41,806 bases of DNA, from assembly GCF_001429025.1 (NCBI RefSeq), contig NZ_LMHT01000011.1, forward strand, positions 1 through 41,806, written 5' to 3'. Both the position numbers and the translations under genes were made by a program. How positions within the stretch are numbered: position 1 is the stretch's first letter; each line of letters opens with the position of its first letter. The DNA is from Phenylobacterium sp. Root700 (GTDB lineage: Bacteria > Pseudomonadota > Alphaproteobacteria > Caulobacterales > Caulobacteraceae). Shown here piece after piece: positions 9,031 to 18,821 of the stretch. Under the pieces are notes generated by a model. That model saw only the letters and a program-made list of their open reading frames with translations, searched no databases and was not told the origin of the DNA.

Positions 9031-9549
9031 TCAGCGGCGCTCCAGCACCCGGAAGGTGAAGGCGTATTCGTCGTCCTCGCCGGCGGGGTGTTCCTCGCGG
9101 CGAACCTCGGTCCAACGGCTTTCGTCGATGGGAGAGAGGACCACGTCGCCCTCGATCTCGGCGTCGACCTCGGTCAGGTAGAGCCGCTTGGCGCGGGGCA
9201 GGGCGAGTTCGAACAGCGAGGCGCCGCCGATCACGCAATATTCGTCGCGGCCGTCTTCCTCGGCCTGCTCGCGGGCGATGGAGACCGCCTCGGCGAACTC
9301 GTCGCAGACCACGGCCTGCTTGGGCTCGAACGAGCCGTCCTTGGACAGCACGATATTGGTGCGGCCGATCAGCGGCTTCTTGGGCAGGCTGTCCCAGGTC
9401 TTGCGACCCATGATCACCGGCTTGCCCATGGTCACGGCGCGGAAGATCGCCATGTCGGACTTCAGCCGCCAGGGCAGGCTGCCGTCCTTTCCGATGACGC
9501 CGTTGCGGGAGCGGGCGATGGGGCCGGCGGTGAGGATGGGTGAGCTCAT
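9031..9549 (-). CDS. folA: Dihydrofolate reductase
   Basis: A 172-residue DHFR that reduces 7,8-dihydrofolate to tetrahydrofolate with NADPH. Family signatures: ARSRNGVIGKDGSLPWRLKSDM with the catalytic acidic residue Asp32, VIMGRKTWDSLPKKPLIGRTNIVLS, and EYCVIGGASLFELALPRAKRLYLTEV. Length is typical. It regenerates the folate oxidised by ThyA, whose gene lies 2.5 kb upstream on the same strand. In many bacteria thyA and folA are adjacent; here a two-component system and a small secreted protein lie between them. It starts only 19 bp after the histidine kinase stop, so the two are probably co-transcribed. Confidence 0.95.
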   Translation of the reverse strand: MSSPILTAGPIARSRNGVIGKDGSLPWRLKSDMAIFRAVTMGKPVIMGRKTWDSLPKKPLIGRTNIVLSKDGSFEPKQAVVCDEFAEAVSIAREQAEEDGRDEYCVIGGASLFELALPRAKRLYLTEVDAEIEGDVVLSPIDESRWTEVRREEHPAGEDDEYAFTFRVLERR

Positions 9550-9568
9550 GGCGTCGTCTTAGCAGCTT

Positions 9569-10926
<1,358 letters not shown>

Positions 10927-10930
<4 letters not shown>

Positions 10931-11610
10931 GGCTCCAGGGACAGCCGGTATCCGGTTCCGCGCAGGGTGTGCAGCAGGGGGTGGGGGAAGCCGTCGTCGA
11001 TCTTCTTGCGCAGGCGGCTGATATGGGTGTCGACGACGCTGGTGTGCGGGTCGAAGCGGTAATCCCAGACCTGCTCCAGCAGCATGGTGCGGGTGACCAC
11101 CCGGTCCTTGTGGCGCAACAGGTATTCCAGCAGCTTGAACTCGCGCGGCAATAGGTCGAGCGGCCGCCCGGCGCGGCTGACCCGGCGCGCCAGCAGGTCG
11201 ATGACGAGGTCGCCGCAGACAAGTTGGGTCTCGACCTCAGGCCCGGTCCGGCGGCGCAGCAGGTTTTCCAGCCGGGCGGACAGCTCCGAATAGCCGAAGG
11301 GCTTGGTGAGGTAGTCGTCGCCGCCGGCCCGCAGCCCCGTCACACGCTCGTCGAGATGGCTCAATGCGCTGAGGAACAGGATCGGTGTGGGGATGGAGGC
11401 CGCGCGCAGGGCCTTCACGACGCTCAAGCCATCCATTCCGGGGATCATCCGGTCCATGATGATGGCGTCGAAGTCGAGGCTGGAGGCGGCGTAGAAGCCG
11501 TCACGTCCATCGGACATGTGCTCGGCGGTGTAGCCCTCTTCGCGCAGTCCCTTGAGAATGTAGTCCGCCGTCTCGGCGTCGTCCTCGACTAGCAGGATGC
11601 GGCGGCTCAT
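10927..11610 (-). CDS. OmpR/PhoB-family response regulator
   Basis: A 227-residue two-domain regulator. The receiver domain (about 4-115) has the acidic pocket (LLVEDD), phospho-acceptor Asp53 in IIMDRMIPGMDG and Lys103 in LTKPF. The C-terminal winged-helix domain (about 130-225) has DLLPREFKLLEYLLRHKDRVVTR and VVDTHISRLRKKID. It is activated by the overlapping kinase gene downstream and binds DNA as a dimer. The target genes are unknown. A small secreted protein lies immediately upstream on the same strand and is a plausible member of its regulon or signalling pathway, as inference from position only. Confidence 0.94.
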
Positions 11611-11672
11611 GGGGCCTTCCTAAACTCTGGGTCTGTCGAAGATGGGCCTCTTTCGGCTGTGATCCAAATGGC

Positions 11673-11706
11673 GATCGGACGGCCGTGGGAGGCCAGCCGT
11701 CCGATC
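11673..11706 (-). terminator. Perfect 11-bp stem-loop after the small secreted protein gene
   Basis: GATCGGACGGC and GCCGTCCGATC pair perfectly around a 12-base loop, 16 bp beyond the stop of the small leftward gene and upstream of the response regulator. There is no strong U-tract. It could attenuate transcription into the two-component operon or stabilise the small gene's mRNA. Confidence 0.55.
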
Positions 11707-11722
11707 CTTGCCGGCGTCGCGA

Positions 11723-11953
11723 CTAGCCCTTGGCGACGCAGGCCTTCACGAAGGCGGCTTCCGTGCCGGTGTGGGTCTTCTGGCTCTTCCAGGATTGTTC
11801 GCAGGCGGCGTGCTTGGCGCCGGTGTCCATTTTCGCGGTCGCGGCCGGCTTCATGGCCGCGGGCTTGGCGGCGGGCGCAGGCGTGGCGGCGAAGGCGGCG
11901 GAACCCACAGCCAGGCTCAGAATGAGGGCGGCGGGGGCGATCAGATTACGCAT
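11723..11953 (-). CDS. Small secreted alanine-rich protein (76 aa)
   Basis: Begins MRNLIAPAALILSLAVGSAAFA, a signal peptide with probable cleavage after AFA. An Ala/Pro/Lys linker follows (TPAPAAKPAAMKPAATAK), then a short C-terminal domain with two cysteines, CEQSWKSQKTHTGTEAAFVKAC. The Cys...FxxxC spacing loosely recalls PsiF-type repeats, but I cannot assign it. ATG at 11953 has GGAG six bases upstream and gives a normal signal peptide; longer in-frame starts do not. It lies between thyA and the response regulator, followed by a strong hairpin. Its function is unknown; a periplasmic partner of the neighbouring kinase is possible. Confidence 0.7.
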   Translation of the reverse strand: MRNLIAPAALILSLAVGSAAFAATPAPAAKPAAMKPAATAKMDTGAKHAACEQSWKSQKTHTGTEAAFVKACVAKG

Positions 11954-12068
11954 CAGGCTCTCCATGTGTTCAACCGGTCCATGCCGGTGAACAGGAGAAG
12001 ACCATCGCCGTCCTGCGGCTGCCGGTCGTTCAACTCGCAAATCTGTAAGGTTGGGGCGGGCGAGCAGT

Positions 12069-12914
12069 TCAGACCGCGATCGGGGCGGCGATCTTCTCGT
12101 GGGCCTTGTAGCCGCGGAGTTTGAAATCCTCGTACTCGAAGGCGAAGAGGTCGCCCCTGTCGGCGATCTCCATGGTCGGGAAGGGCAGGGGCTCGCGGCC
12201 GATCTGCTCTTTCGCCTGGTCCAGGTGGTTCAGATAGAGGTGAGCATCGCCGAGCGTATGGACGAATTCGCCAGGCTCAAGCCCCGTCACCTTGGCGACC
12301 ATCATGGTCAGCAGGGCGTAGGAGGCGATGTTGAACGGCACGCCGAGGAACACGTCGGCTGAGCGCTGGTAGAGCTGGCAGGACAGCTTTCCGTCCGCCA
12401 CGAAGAACTGGAACAGGCAGTGGCAGGGCGGCAGGGCCATGTCGTCGACGTCGGCCGGGTTCCAGGCCGAGACGATGTGGCGCCGTGAATTGGGCGTGGT
12501 CTTCAGGCTCTCGACTACACCCGCGATCTGGTCGATCACCCGGCCGTCCGGCGCGGTCCATGAGCGCCACTGCTTGCCGTAGACCGGGCCAAGTTCGCCG
12601 TCCGCATCAGCCCATTCGTCCCAGATGCTGACGCCGCGCTCCTGCAACCACTTCACATTGGTGTCGCCACGCAGGAACCACAGCAGTTCCAGGATGATCG
12701 ACTTGCGGTGCAGTTTTTTGGTGGTGAGGAGCGGGAAGCCCTTGGCCAGGTCGAAGCGCATCTGGCGGCCGAACACGCCCAGCGTGCCGGTGCCGGTGCG
12801 GTCGCCGCGTTGCACGCCGTTGGCCAGGATGTCGGACAGCAGATTCAGATACTGGCGCTCGGGATGATCGGCCGGAGCGGTGGTCGTGCCTGCAATGTCG
12901 ACGTGAGCGTTCAT
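12069..12914 (-). CDS. thyA: Thymidylate synthase
   Basis: A 281-residue classical thymidylate synthase that methylates dUMP to dTMP with methylene-tetrahydrofolate. Motifs: [39 protein letters not shown], the catalytic loop [10 protein letters not shown] with Cys164, the dUMP phosphate-binding arginines in NSRRH, and [25 protein letters not shown] short N-terminal extension (about 18 residues) precedes the core. It functionally pairs with folA further along the same strand. It ends about 115 bp before the small secreted protein gene. Confidence 0.97.
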   Translation of the reverse strand: MNAHVDIAGTTTAPADHPERQYLNLLSDILANGVQRGDRTGTGTLGVFGRQMRFDLAKGFPLLTTKKLHRKSIILELLWFLRGDTNVKWLQERGVSIWDEWADADGELGPVYGKQWRSWTAPDGRVIDQIAGVVESLKTTPNSRRHIVSAWNPADVDDMALPPCHCLFQFFVADGKLSCQLYQRSADVFLGVPFNIASYALLTMMVAKVTGLEPGEFVHTLGDAHLYLNHLDQAKEQIGREPLPFPTMEIADRGDLFAFEYEDFKLRGYKAHEKIAAPIAV

Positions 12915-13014
12915 CGGGCGGCCGTTCTGCTGGTGCGCCTGATTCGTAACCCATCAGCCGCCGATTCGCTGCGGCCAATGGGGCGTCCGTTCGCCTCATC
13001 CACAGAAGTGATTC

Positions 13015-13569
13015 TCAGCCGGCGAAACCGCCTTCGTTCAGGAACGCCTGCTCGTTCGGCGTGGTGATGCGCCCCAGGCAGGGGTTGCGATGCGGGAAGC
13101 GCCCGAAGCGAACGATGATGTCGCGATGCAGTTCGGCCCAGCGCAGGGATTCGCCGTCGCCGGTCTCGTCCTTCAGGGTGGTGTAGAGGGTGATCGCGTA
13201 GTCCTGGTCGGGCAGGTCCTCCGAATGTTCGAAGGGCAGATAGAAGAACTGCCGCAGGTCGGCGTCCACGGCCCGGTCGTGACCGGCGGCGATGGCGCTG
13301 CGGGCGATCTGCCGGGCCTTGGGATCGGTGGCGAAGGCGTGGCCGGAGTTGCGGAAGAGATTGCGCGGAAATTGATCGAGCAGGATCAGCAGGGCGAGCG
13401 AGCCCTCGGCGCTCGCCGCCCAGCGGTCGTATTCGCCTCGCGCCGCAGCCAGGTGGACGGGTTCGAATTTCAGGGCGATCGACTGGTCGAATTTCGCGTT
13501 TTTGGTGAACCACTTCTCCGGTCCCGCGCCGCGCCAGAAGCCGATCACGTCCTGTGGTGTCGCCGCCAT
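13015..13569 (-). CDS. DUF924 family protein
   Basis: A 184-residue alpha-helical protein of the DUF924 family (YbgA/TPR-like fold). Signature segments are VIGFWRGAGPEKWFTKNAKFD, LALLILLDQFPRNLFRNSGHAFATDPKARQIA, FFYLPFEHSED and FGRFPHRNPCLGR. Such proteins are widespread and have no established biochemical function that I know of. It starts with ATG at 13569, divergent from ilvC across a 205-bp region, and is followed 100 bp later by thyA on the same strand. Confidence 0.88.
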   Translation of the reverse strand: MAATPQDVIGFWRGAGPEKWFTKNAKFDQSIALKFEPVHLAAARGEYDRWAASAEGSLALLILLDQFPRNLFRNSGHAFATDPKARQIARSAIAAGHDRAVDADLRQFFYLPFEHSEDLPDQDYAITLYTTLKDETGDGESLRWAELHRDIIVRFGRFPHRNPCLGRITTPNEQAFLNEGGFAG

Positions 13570-13680
13570 TTCGAACCCTCCGAGTCGAGGCGACTATGTC
13601 GGACGACGCCGCTTCGGGTTCAAGTCGCGTTTCTCGTAGCGGTTTTTACGGTGATATCGCCGCAGATCGCCGGCCTTCCC

Positions 13681-14794
<1,114 letters not shown>

Positions 14795-14824
14795 GCGCGG
14801 CTGCGATAGCTATCTGAGACGGCG

Positions 14825-14856
14825 AGGCCCGGGCGAAAGCCCGGGCCTTTTCGTTT
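14825..14856 (+). terminator. Rho-independent terminator of ilvC
   Basis: AGGCCCGGGC and GCCCGGGCCT pair perfectly around a GAAA tetraloop and are followed by TTTTCGTTT. This is a textbook intrinsic terminator 30 bp after the ilvC stop. Confidence 0.9.
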
Positions 14857-14968
14857 GCGGTCAATGAGTGGACGTCCCGCGCCTGGCTTGATGGTCTTGC
14901 GGCGATTTGCGAAGGCCGGTGGGGTGATCCGATGGCGGGCGAGCAGCCTGGAAGCGACGCCCGCCGAA

Positions 14969-15664
14969 CTAGGCTCCGAGCCGGGTCACATAGCGCTGCG
15001 CCAGCACCCGGGTCGCGTCGATGCGCGCCTGGCCTGGCCTCATCAGTTCCATGTGCACATGGTCGGTCATGCCGCCGGGATAGCGGGCCTGCAGGCCGTG
15101 GGCGCGGCCGATGGGCTGGCCGAGCCGCAGAGCGGCGCCGACCTCTACCGACGGGTCGACATAGAAGACCCGCGCGACATAGCCGATGGCCGGGTTGGTG
15201 ATCTCGACGAACTTCAGGTTCGCGTCGTCGGCGTAGGCGAAGCCGATCTTGGTGACGAAGCCCGACACCGGCGCGACCACGTCCTGGCCGGCCTGCGCCA
15301 TATAGTCGACGCCCTCGTGCGGGCGAGAGCCGCCGTCGCGGGAGGCGCCAAACGCGCCGTAGCCGTAGGCGTCGTGCGTGCGGGGAGCCTTGCCGGTCGG
15401 ATTGGCGAAGTCCGGCGCGCCGTCGCCGTCGACGTCGACGCCCTCCCAGGTCAGGACCTTGACCGGCTCGGCGGGCGGCTGGAGCGTCAGTTCGAGGGGC
15501 AGGGGGGCGTGAGCGCTGGTGAACTTGACGTCGAGCTTGGCCGCCGCCGCCGCGCCGGCGTGCAACAGCACCGCCACGCCGAGCGCCGCGCCCAGGGTCG
15601 CAGAGGTTTGGACAAGCCATGTCCGGAGGGCGCGGGCGTCAGGCAGCGTCAGGGCTCGCATCAT
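14969..15664 (-). CDS. M23-family metallopeptidase (secreted)
   Basis: A 231-residue protein with an N-terminal hydrophobic signal segment (about 22-41, ending AAAAA) and a LytM/M23 peptidase domain. Zn-ligand motifs are visible: RPHEGVDYMA (HxxxD) and the C-terminal HVHMEL (HxH), with the intervening beta core DVVAPVSGFVTKIGF. Family members cleave peptidoglycan cross-links or serve as periplasmic activators of amidases. It contains an unusual 'VDVDGDGAPDFANPTGKAPRTHDAYGYGAFGASRDGG' segment before the first histidine, which looks like a short Asp-rich, possibly cation-binding, insertion. All core ligands are present, so it is probably active. Confidence 0.87.
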   Translation of the reverse strand: MMRALTLPDARALRTWLVQTSATLGAALGVAVLLHAGAAAAAKLDVKFTSAHAPLPLELTLQPPAEPVKVLTWEGVDVDGDGAPDFANPTGKAPRTHDAYGYGAFGASRDGGSRPHEGVDYMAQAGQDVVAPVSGFVTKIGFAYADDANLKFVEITNPAIGYVARVFYVDPSVEVGAALRLGQPIGRAHGLQARYPGGMTDHVHMELMRPGQARIDATRVLAQRYVTRLGA

Positions 15665-16031
15665 GCAGCGTTCAATCCATTTCCCGATTTCGGGCCGAGC
15701 GGGCTTGCGCCGCCCTGGCCGTGCCGATTGGCGTTGATCCCCGAGGCGACAGATATGGAGGCAAGGGCGGCAAATGCGGATGTGACCGGTTGCCGCTGGT
15801 CGAGGTCACAGGTGTGTGAGGTCGGAAGACGCGCGCTTAAGGTGTGATAAAAGGATCGTCGCGCTGGTGACCAGCAAATCCGTACGAATGGCTGTTGTGT
15901 CATTCCAATAGTACGAAATTGTGATCGTAGACATGTCGAAATAGTCGACGTTATTCTGCGCGCATAGAGGGAAATTCTATAGTTTTGTTCCAGATGTTGA
16001 AAACTGTACGTCGCGACCGGGAAACCTTCCT
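15665..16031. other. Gene-free region before otsA
   Basis: About 370 bp between the divergent M23 peptidase and otsA genes. The right half (15840-16010) is clearly more AT-rich than the rest of the window and contains GTACGAA twice, about 28 bp apart, so it probably holds the otsA promoter. Short open frames here have no coding character. I see no clear sigma-70, sigma-54 or ECF-type promoter. Confidence 0.5.
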
Positions 16032-17432
16032 CTGGGTCGGCTGATCGTCGTCTCCAACCGCGTGCAGCCGCCGGGCGACGCGTCCAGCGGGGCCGTGGGC
16101 GGTTTGGCGATGGCGCTCGCCGCGGCCCTGCGCGAGCACAGCGGGGTCTGGTTCGGCTGGAGCGGACAGACCATCGAGGAACACACCGGCCAGCTCTCGG
16201 TGCAACGGATCGGTGGGGTGACGGTCGCGACGATCGACCTCGAGCCCCAGGATCTCGATGAGTACTACAACGGCTACGCCAACAAGACCCTGTGGCCGCT
16301 GTTCCACTACCGCGTTGATCTGAGCGTCTATGAGCGCTCGTTCAGCGAGGGCTATGGCCGGGTCAACGCCCGGTTCGCCGACGCCCTGGCGCCGCTGATC
16401 CAGCCGGACGACATGGTCTGGGTCCACGACTACCACCTGATGCCGCTGGCCCAGGAGCTGCGGCGGCGCGGCGTGAAGAACCGGATCGGGTTTTTCCTGC
16501 ACATCCCCTGGCCGGCGCGCCGCCTGTTGGCCACGCTTCCGAACCACCGCGACCTGGTTGAGGCGCTGTTCGACTACGACCTGCTGGGCTTCCAGACCGA
16601 GGACTCGGCCAGCGCCTTCGAGGACTATGTCACCGGCGAGCTGGATGGGAGCGTGACACCCGATCGCCGCGCGCACGCTTTTGGTCGGACGGCCCAGGTC
16701 GGCGCCTTCCCGATCGGCCTGGACGTCGAAACCTTCGAGGCCGCGGCCCATGACGAGGTCGCCGTGGCTGAGTATGAGCGGATGCACGCCAGCCTGAACG
16801 GCCGGGCGATGATCCTGGGCGTCGACCGGCTCGACTATTCCAAGGGGCTGGAAGAACGTTTCCTGGCCTATGAACAGGCGCTGCTGGACCACGAGGAGCT
16901 GCGCGAAAAGGTCTTCCTACTGCAGATCGCCACCCCGAGCCGCGAGGAGGTGGACGCCTATCAGGACATCCGCGCCCGGCTGGACGCGGTCACCGGCCGC
17001 ATCAACGGCGCCTTCGCCACCGTGGACTGGGTGCCGATCCGCTATGTGAACAGGGCCTATCGCCGCGACGAATTGGCCGGCGTCTACCGCGCGGCGAAAA
17101 TCGGGCTGGTGACGCCTTTGCGCGACGGGATGAACCTGGTCGCCAAGGAGTATGTCGCCGCCCAGGATCCGGAGGATCCCGGCGTCCTGGTGCTGTCGCA
17201 GTTCGCCGGGGCCAGCGAGCAGATGACCCAGGCGCTGATCGTCAATCCGTTCAACCGCGAGGAAGTCGCCGAGGCGATCGTCCGGGGGCTGGCCATGCCG
17301 AAATCCGAACGCATCGCTCGCTGGGCCGAACTGATGGCCGACCTGCGGCGCACCGACGTCACCGCCTGGCGCGACGCCTTTGTCAAGGCGCTGGCCAGCG
17401 ACACCGCCGGAACCGAACGCCTGGCGGGTTAG
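16032..17432 (+). CDS. otsA: Trehalose-6-phosphate synthase (apparent CTG start)
   Basis: GT20 glycosyltransferase that joins UDP-glucose (or ADP/GDP-glucose) and glucose-6-phosphate to make trehalose-6-phosphate. Motifs: GRLIVVSNRV with Arg10, GGLAMAL, GVWFGWSG, VWVHDYHLMPLAQELRRRG, FFLHIPWP, GVDRLDYSKGLEER, and PLRDGMNLVAKEYVAAQ. Starting at CTG 16032 gives 466 residues beginning GRLIVVSNR, aligning with the usual N-terminus and Arg position of E. coli OtsA. No ATG, GTG or TTG occurs in frame between the upstream stop (15942) and GTG 16062, and starting at that GTG would delete the conserved LIVVSNR strand. No otsB phosphatase gene is nearby. Non-ATG initiation or a sequencing change should be considered. 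Confidence 0.92.
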   Translation: MGRLIVVSNRVQPPGDASSGAVGGLAMALAAALREHSGVWFGWSGQTIEEHTGQLSVQRIGGVTVATIDLEPQDLDEYYNGYANKTLWPLFHYRVDLSVYERSFSEGYGRVNARFADALAPLIQPDDMVWVHDYHLMPLAQELRRRGVKNRIGFFLHIPWPARRLLATLPNHRDLVEALFDYDLLGFQTEDSASAFEDYVTGELDGSVTPDRRAHAFGRTAQVGAFPIGLDVETFEAAAHDEVAVAEYERMHASLNGRAMILGVDRLDYSKGLEERFLAYEQALLDHEELREKVFLLQIATPSREEVDAYQDIRARLDAVTGRINGAFATVDWVPIRYVNRAYRRDELAGVYRAAKIGLVTPLRDGMNLVAKEYVAAQDPEDPGVLVLSQFAGASEQMTQALIVNPFNREEVAEAIVRGLAMPKSERIARWAELMADLRRTDVTAWRDAFVKALASDTAGTERLAG

Positions 17433-17438
17433 GGCGCC

Positions 17439-17861
17439 CTAGACCGGCCAGATCCCCTGGTGGAGGACGACCCGGTAGCCGTCCGGGTCCTCGAAGGTGA
17501 CGCCCTCGCGGTCCCAATAGGGATTGAAGGAGGCCACCGGCTGGTGGCCGCGCCGCCCCATGACCCCGATCATCCGGCTCCAGGTCCTGGCGTCGGGCAC
17601 ATAGATGGCCAGCAGGTTGTCCTGGGTCGGCGCCCGTCCGGCCACGTGGCCGCACGCGGTGGTGAATTCCAGATGATAGGGCGCGCCCGGGAAGCCGAGG
17701 ATGACGCCGTCGAAACCGTCGTGGTCGGCGAACCGGGTCAGTTCTGGAAAGCCGAGACCGTCGCGATAAAAGGCCACGACCTCCTCGAGCCGATCAGTGG
17801 GTCTGGCCACCCGCAGGATGCAGCCGGCGAGCGAGGGGGGCTGGAGGGTCATGATCGACAT
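17439..17861 (-). CDS. VOC-family (glyoxalase/bleomycin-resistance-like) protein
   Basis: A 140-residue vicinal-oxygen-chelate fold protein with two beta-alpha-beta-beta-beta modules: 'ILRVARPTDRLEEVVAFYRDGLGFPELTRF' with HLEFTT, and 'LLAIYVPDARTWSRMIGVMGRRGHQPV' ending in EDPDGYRVVLHQG. The likely metal ligands are in HLEF and the glutamate/aspartate of VTFEDPDG. Family activities range from glyoxalase and dioxygenase to drug binding, so no substrate is assigned. ATG at 17861 is preceded by GGGAG and gives the family length; an upstream in-frame extension has no support. It is divergent from a thioesterase gene, with a palindrome directly over the likely promoter/RBS region. Confidence 0.85.
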   Translation of the reverse strand: MSIMTLQPPSLAGCILRVARPTDRLEEVVAFYRDGLGFPELTRFADHDGFDGVILGFPGAPYHLEFTTACGHVAGRAPTQDNLLAIYVPDARTWSRMIGVMGRRGHQPVASFNPYWDREGVTFEDPDGYRVVLHQGIWPV

Positions 17862-17876
17862 CGGCGTGCTCCCTAA

Positions 17877-17900
17877 TTTGGAAAGTGAAAACTTTCTAAA
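17877..17900. promoter_or_regulatory. 24-bp palindrome upstream of the VOC gene
   Basis: TTTGGAAAGT and ACTTTCTAAA form arms that match at 9 of 10 positions around a 4-base GAAA spacer. The element begins 16 bp upstream of the VOC start codon, at the edge of its ribosome-binding region, so a bound protein would block VOC transcription. It is AT-rich relative to the surroundings. Cognate regulator unknown. Confidence 0.5.
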
Positions 17901-17913
17901 ATGCCATCCGCTT

Positions 17914-17937
17914 TTTGTAAATGCGGAGCTTTGCAAA
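17914..17937. promoter_or_regulatory. TTTGTAAA-N8-TTTGCAAA element upstream of the thioesterase
   Basis: Two 8-bp half-sites, TTTGTAAA (17914-17921) and TTTGCAAA (17930-17937), are separated by eight bases, 36 bp before the thioesterase start. They are the same half-sites as in the element at 189-204 beside the ScfR/PccR-type regulator. Possible second target of that regulator or of a paralogue. Confidence 0.5.
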
Positions 17938-17972
17938 TTTTAATGGCCTCGCGGGTTATCGACGGAGCGCTC

Positions 17973-18821
17973 ATGGCGAGGCAGGGTGCGCCCATGTCCG
18001 AGACCTTGATTGCGCCGCACCCCCTCGACCACGCCGTCCGTCTGGAGCCCGTAGAGCCCGGCCTCTATCGCGGGGCGACAACGCCGGAATACTGGAACAT
18101 GGCCGGGCCGTTCGGCGGGGCGACGGCCGCCGTCATGCTGAAGGCCGTCCTCGATCATCCCGAGCGCCGTGGCCGGCCGGTGGCCCAGACGGTCAATTTC
18201 TGCGCCGCGGTCGCCGAGGGGTCGTTCGACGTCGCCGTGCGCCTGGTACGCGACGGCCGCTCGACCCAGCACTGGCAGGTGGAGCTGTCGCAGGGCGGCA
18301 AAATCGCCACCACCTCCAGCGCTGTCACCGGCGCCGAGCGCGAGACCTGGACCCATACGCCCGGTGCGCCGCCGCAGGTCCCGCCGGCCGAGCAGACGCC
18401 GGTGCTGGACACCACCGGGCGCAACGGTTGGCGCTCGCGCTACGAGTTCCGCTATGTGCGCGGCGAGCCGACCCCTGGCGGCGGCAGCGCCGAGGCGCCG
18501 GCCTCGGCGGTTTCGCAGACCTGGATCCGCGACGAACCACGCCGGCCCCTCGACTATGTCTCCCTGGCGGCGATCAGCGATTCGATCGTGGTGAAGATCC
18601 TGCAGGTGCGGGGCGACGTGCCGCCGGTCGCCACGGTGTCGCTCTCGACCTATTTCCTGGCCGACGAAGCCGCCTTGGCGCGGCAGGGATCACGCCCGGT
18701 GCTGGGCGTCAGCGATGCGCGGGTGTTCCGTCACGGCTTCAACGACCAGAGCGCCGAGCTGTGGTCCGACGACGGGCAACTGCTGGCGGTCTCGAACCAG
18801 GTGGTCTGGTTCAAGGGCTAG
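17973..18821 (+). CDS. Thioesterase (TesB-like double hot-dog) family protein
   Basis: About 282 residues. An N-terminal hot-dog module (HAVRLEPVEPGLYRGATTPEYWNMAGPFGGATAAVMLKAVLDHP, then AQTVNFCAAVAEGSFDVAVRLVRDGRSTQHWQVELSQGG) is followed by a second (RRPLDYVSLAAISDSIVVKILQVRG to ELWSDDGQLLAVSNQVVWFKG). This matches the acyl-CoA thioesterase II-like family, which hydrolyses acyl-CoAs to free acids. ATG at 17973 has GGAG five bases upstream; ATG at 17994 (MSETL...) is an alternative with a weaker AGGG. Its stop overlaps the convergent methyltransferase stop by three bases. The upstream TTTGTAAA/TTTGCAAA element suggests acyl-CoA-responsive control, as inference. Confidence 0.82.
   Translation: MARQGAPMSETLIAPHPLDHAVRLEPVEPGLYRGATTPEYWNMAGPFGGATAAVMLKAVLDHPERRGRPVAQTVNFCAAVAEGSFDVAVRLVRDGRSTQHWQVELSQGGKIATTSSAVTGAERETWTHTPGAPPQVPPAEQTPVLDTTGRNGWRSRYEFRYVRGEPTPGGGSAEAPASAVSQTWIRDEPRRPLDYVSLAAISDSIVVKILQVRGDVPPVATVSLSTYFLADEAALARQGSRPVLGVSDARVFRHGFNDQSAELWSDDGQLLAVSNQVVWFKG

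Noticed and set aside
15661..15903. Possible 80-codon leftward gene before otsA
   Set aside because: No ribosome-binding site and no recognisable protein; the region has promoter-like AT content.
16665..16690. Break in otsA reading frame near the mid-gene
   Set aside because: The frame is continuous through PDRRAHAFGRTAQVGAFPIGLDVE and motifs on both sides are in the same frame.
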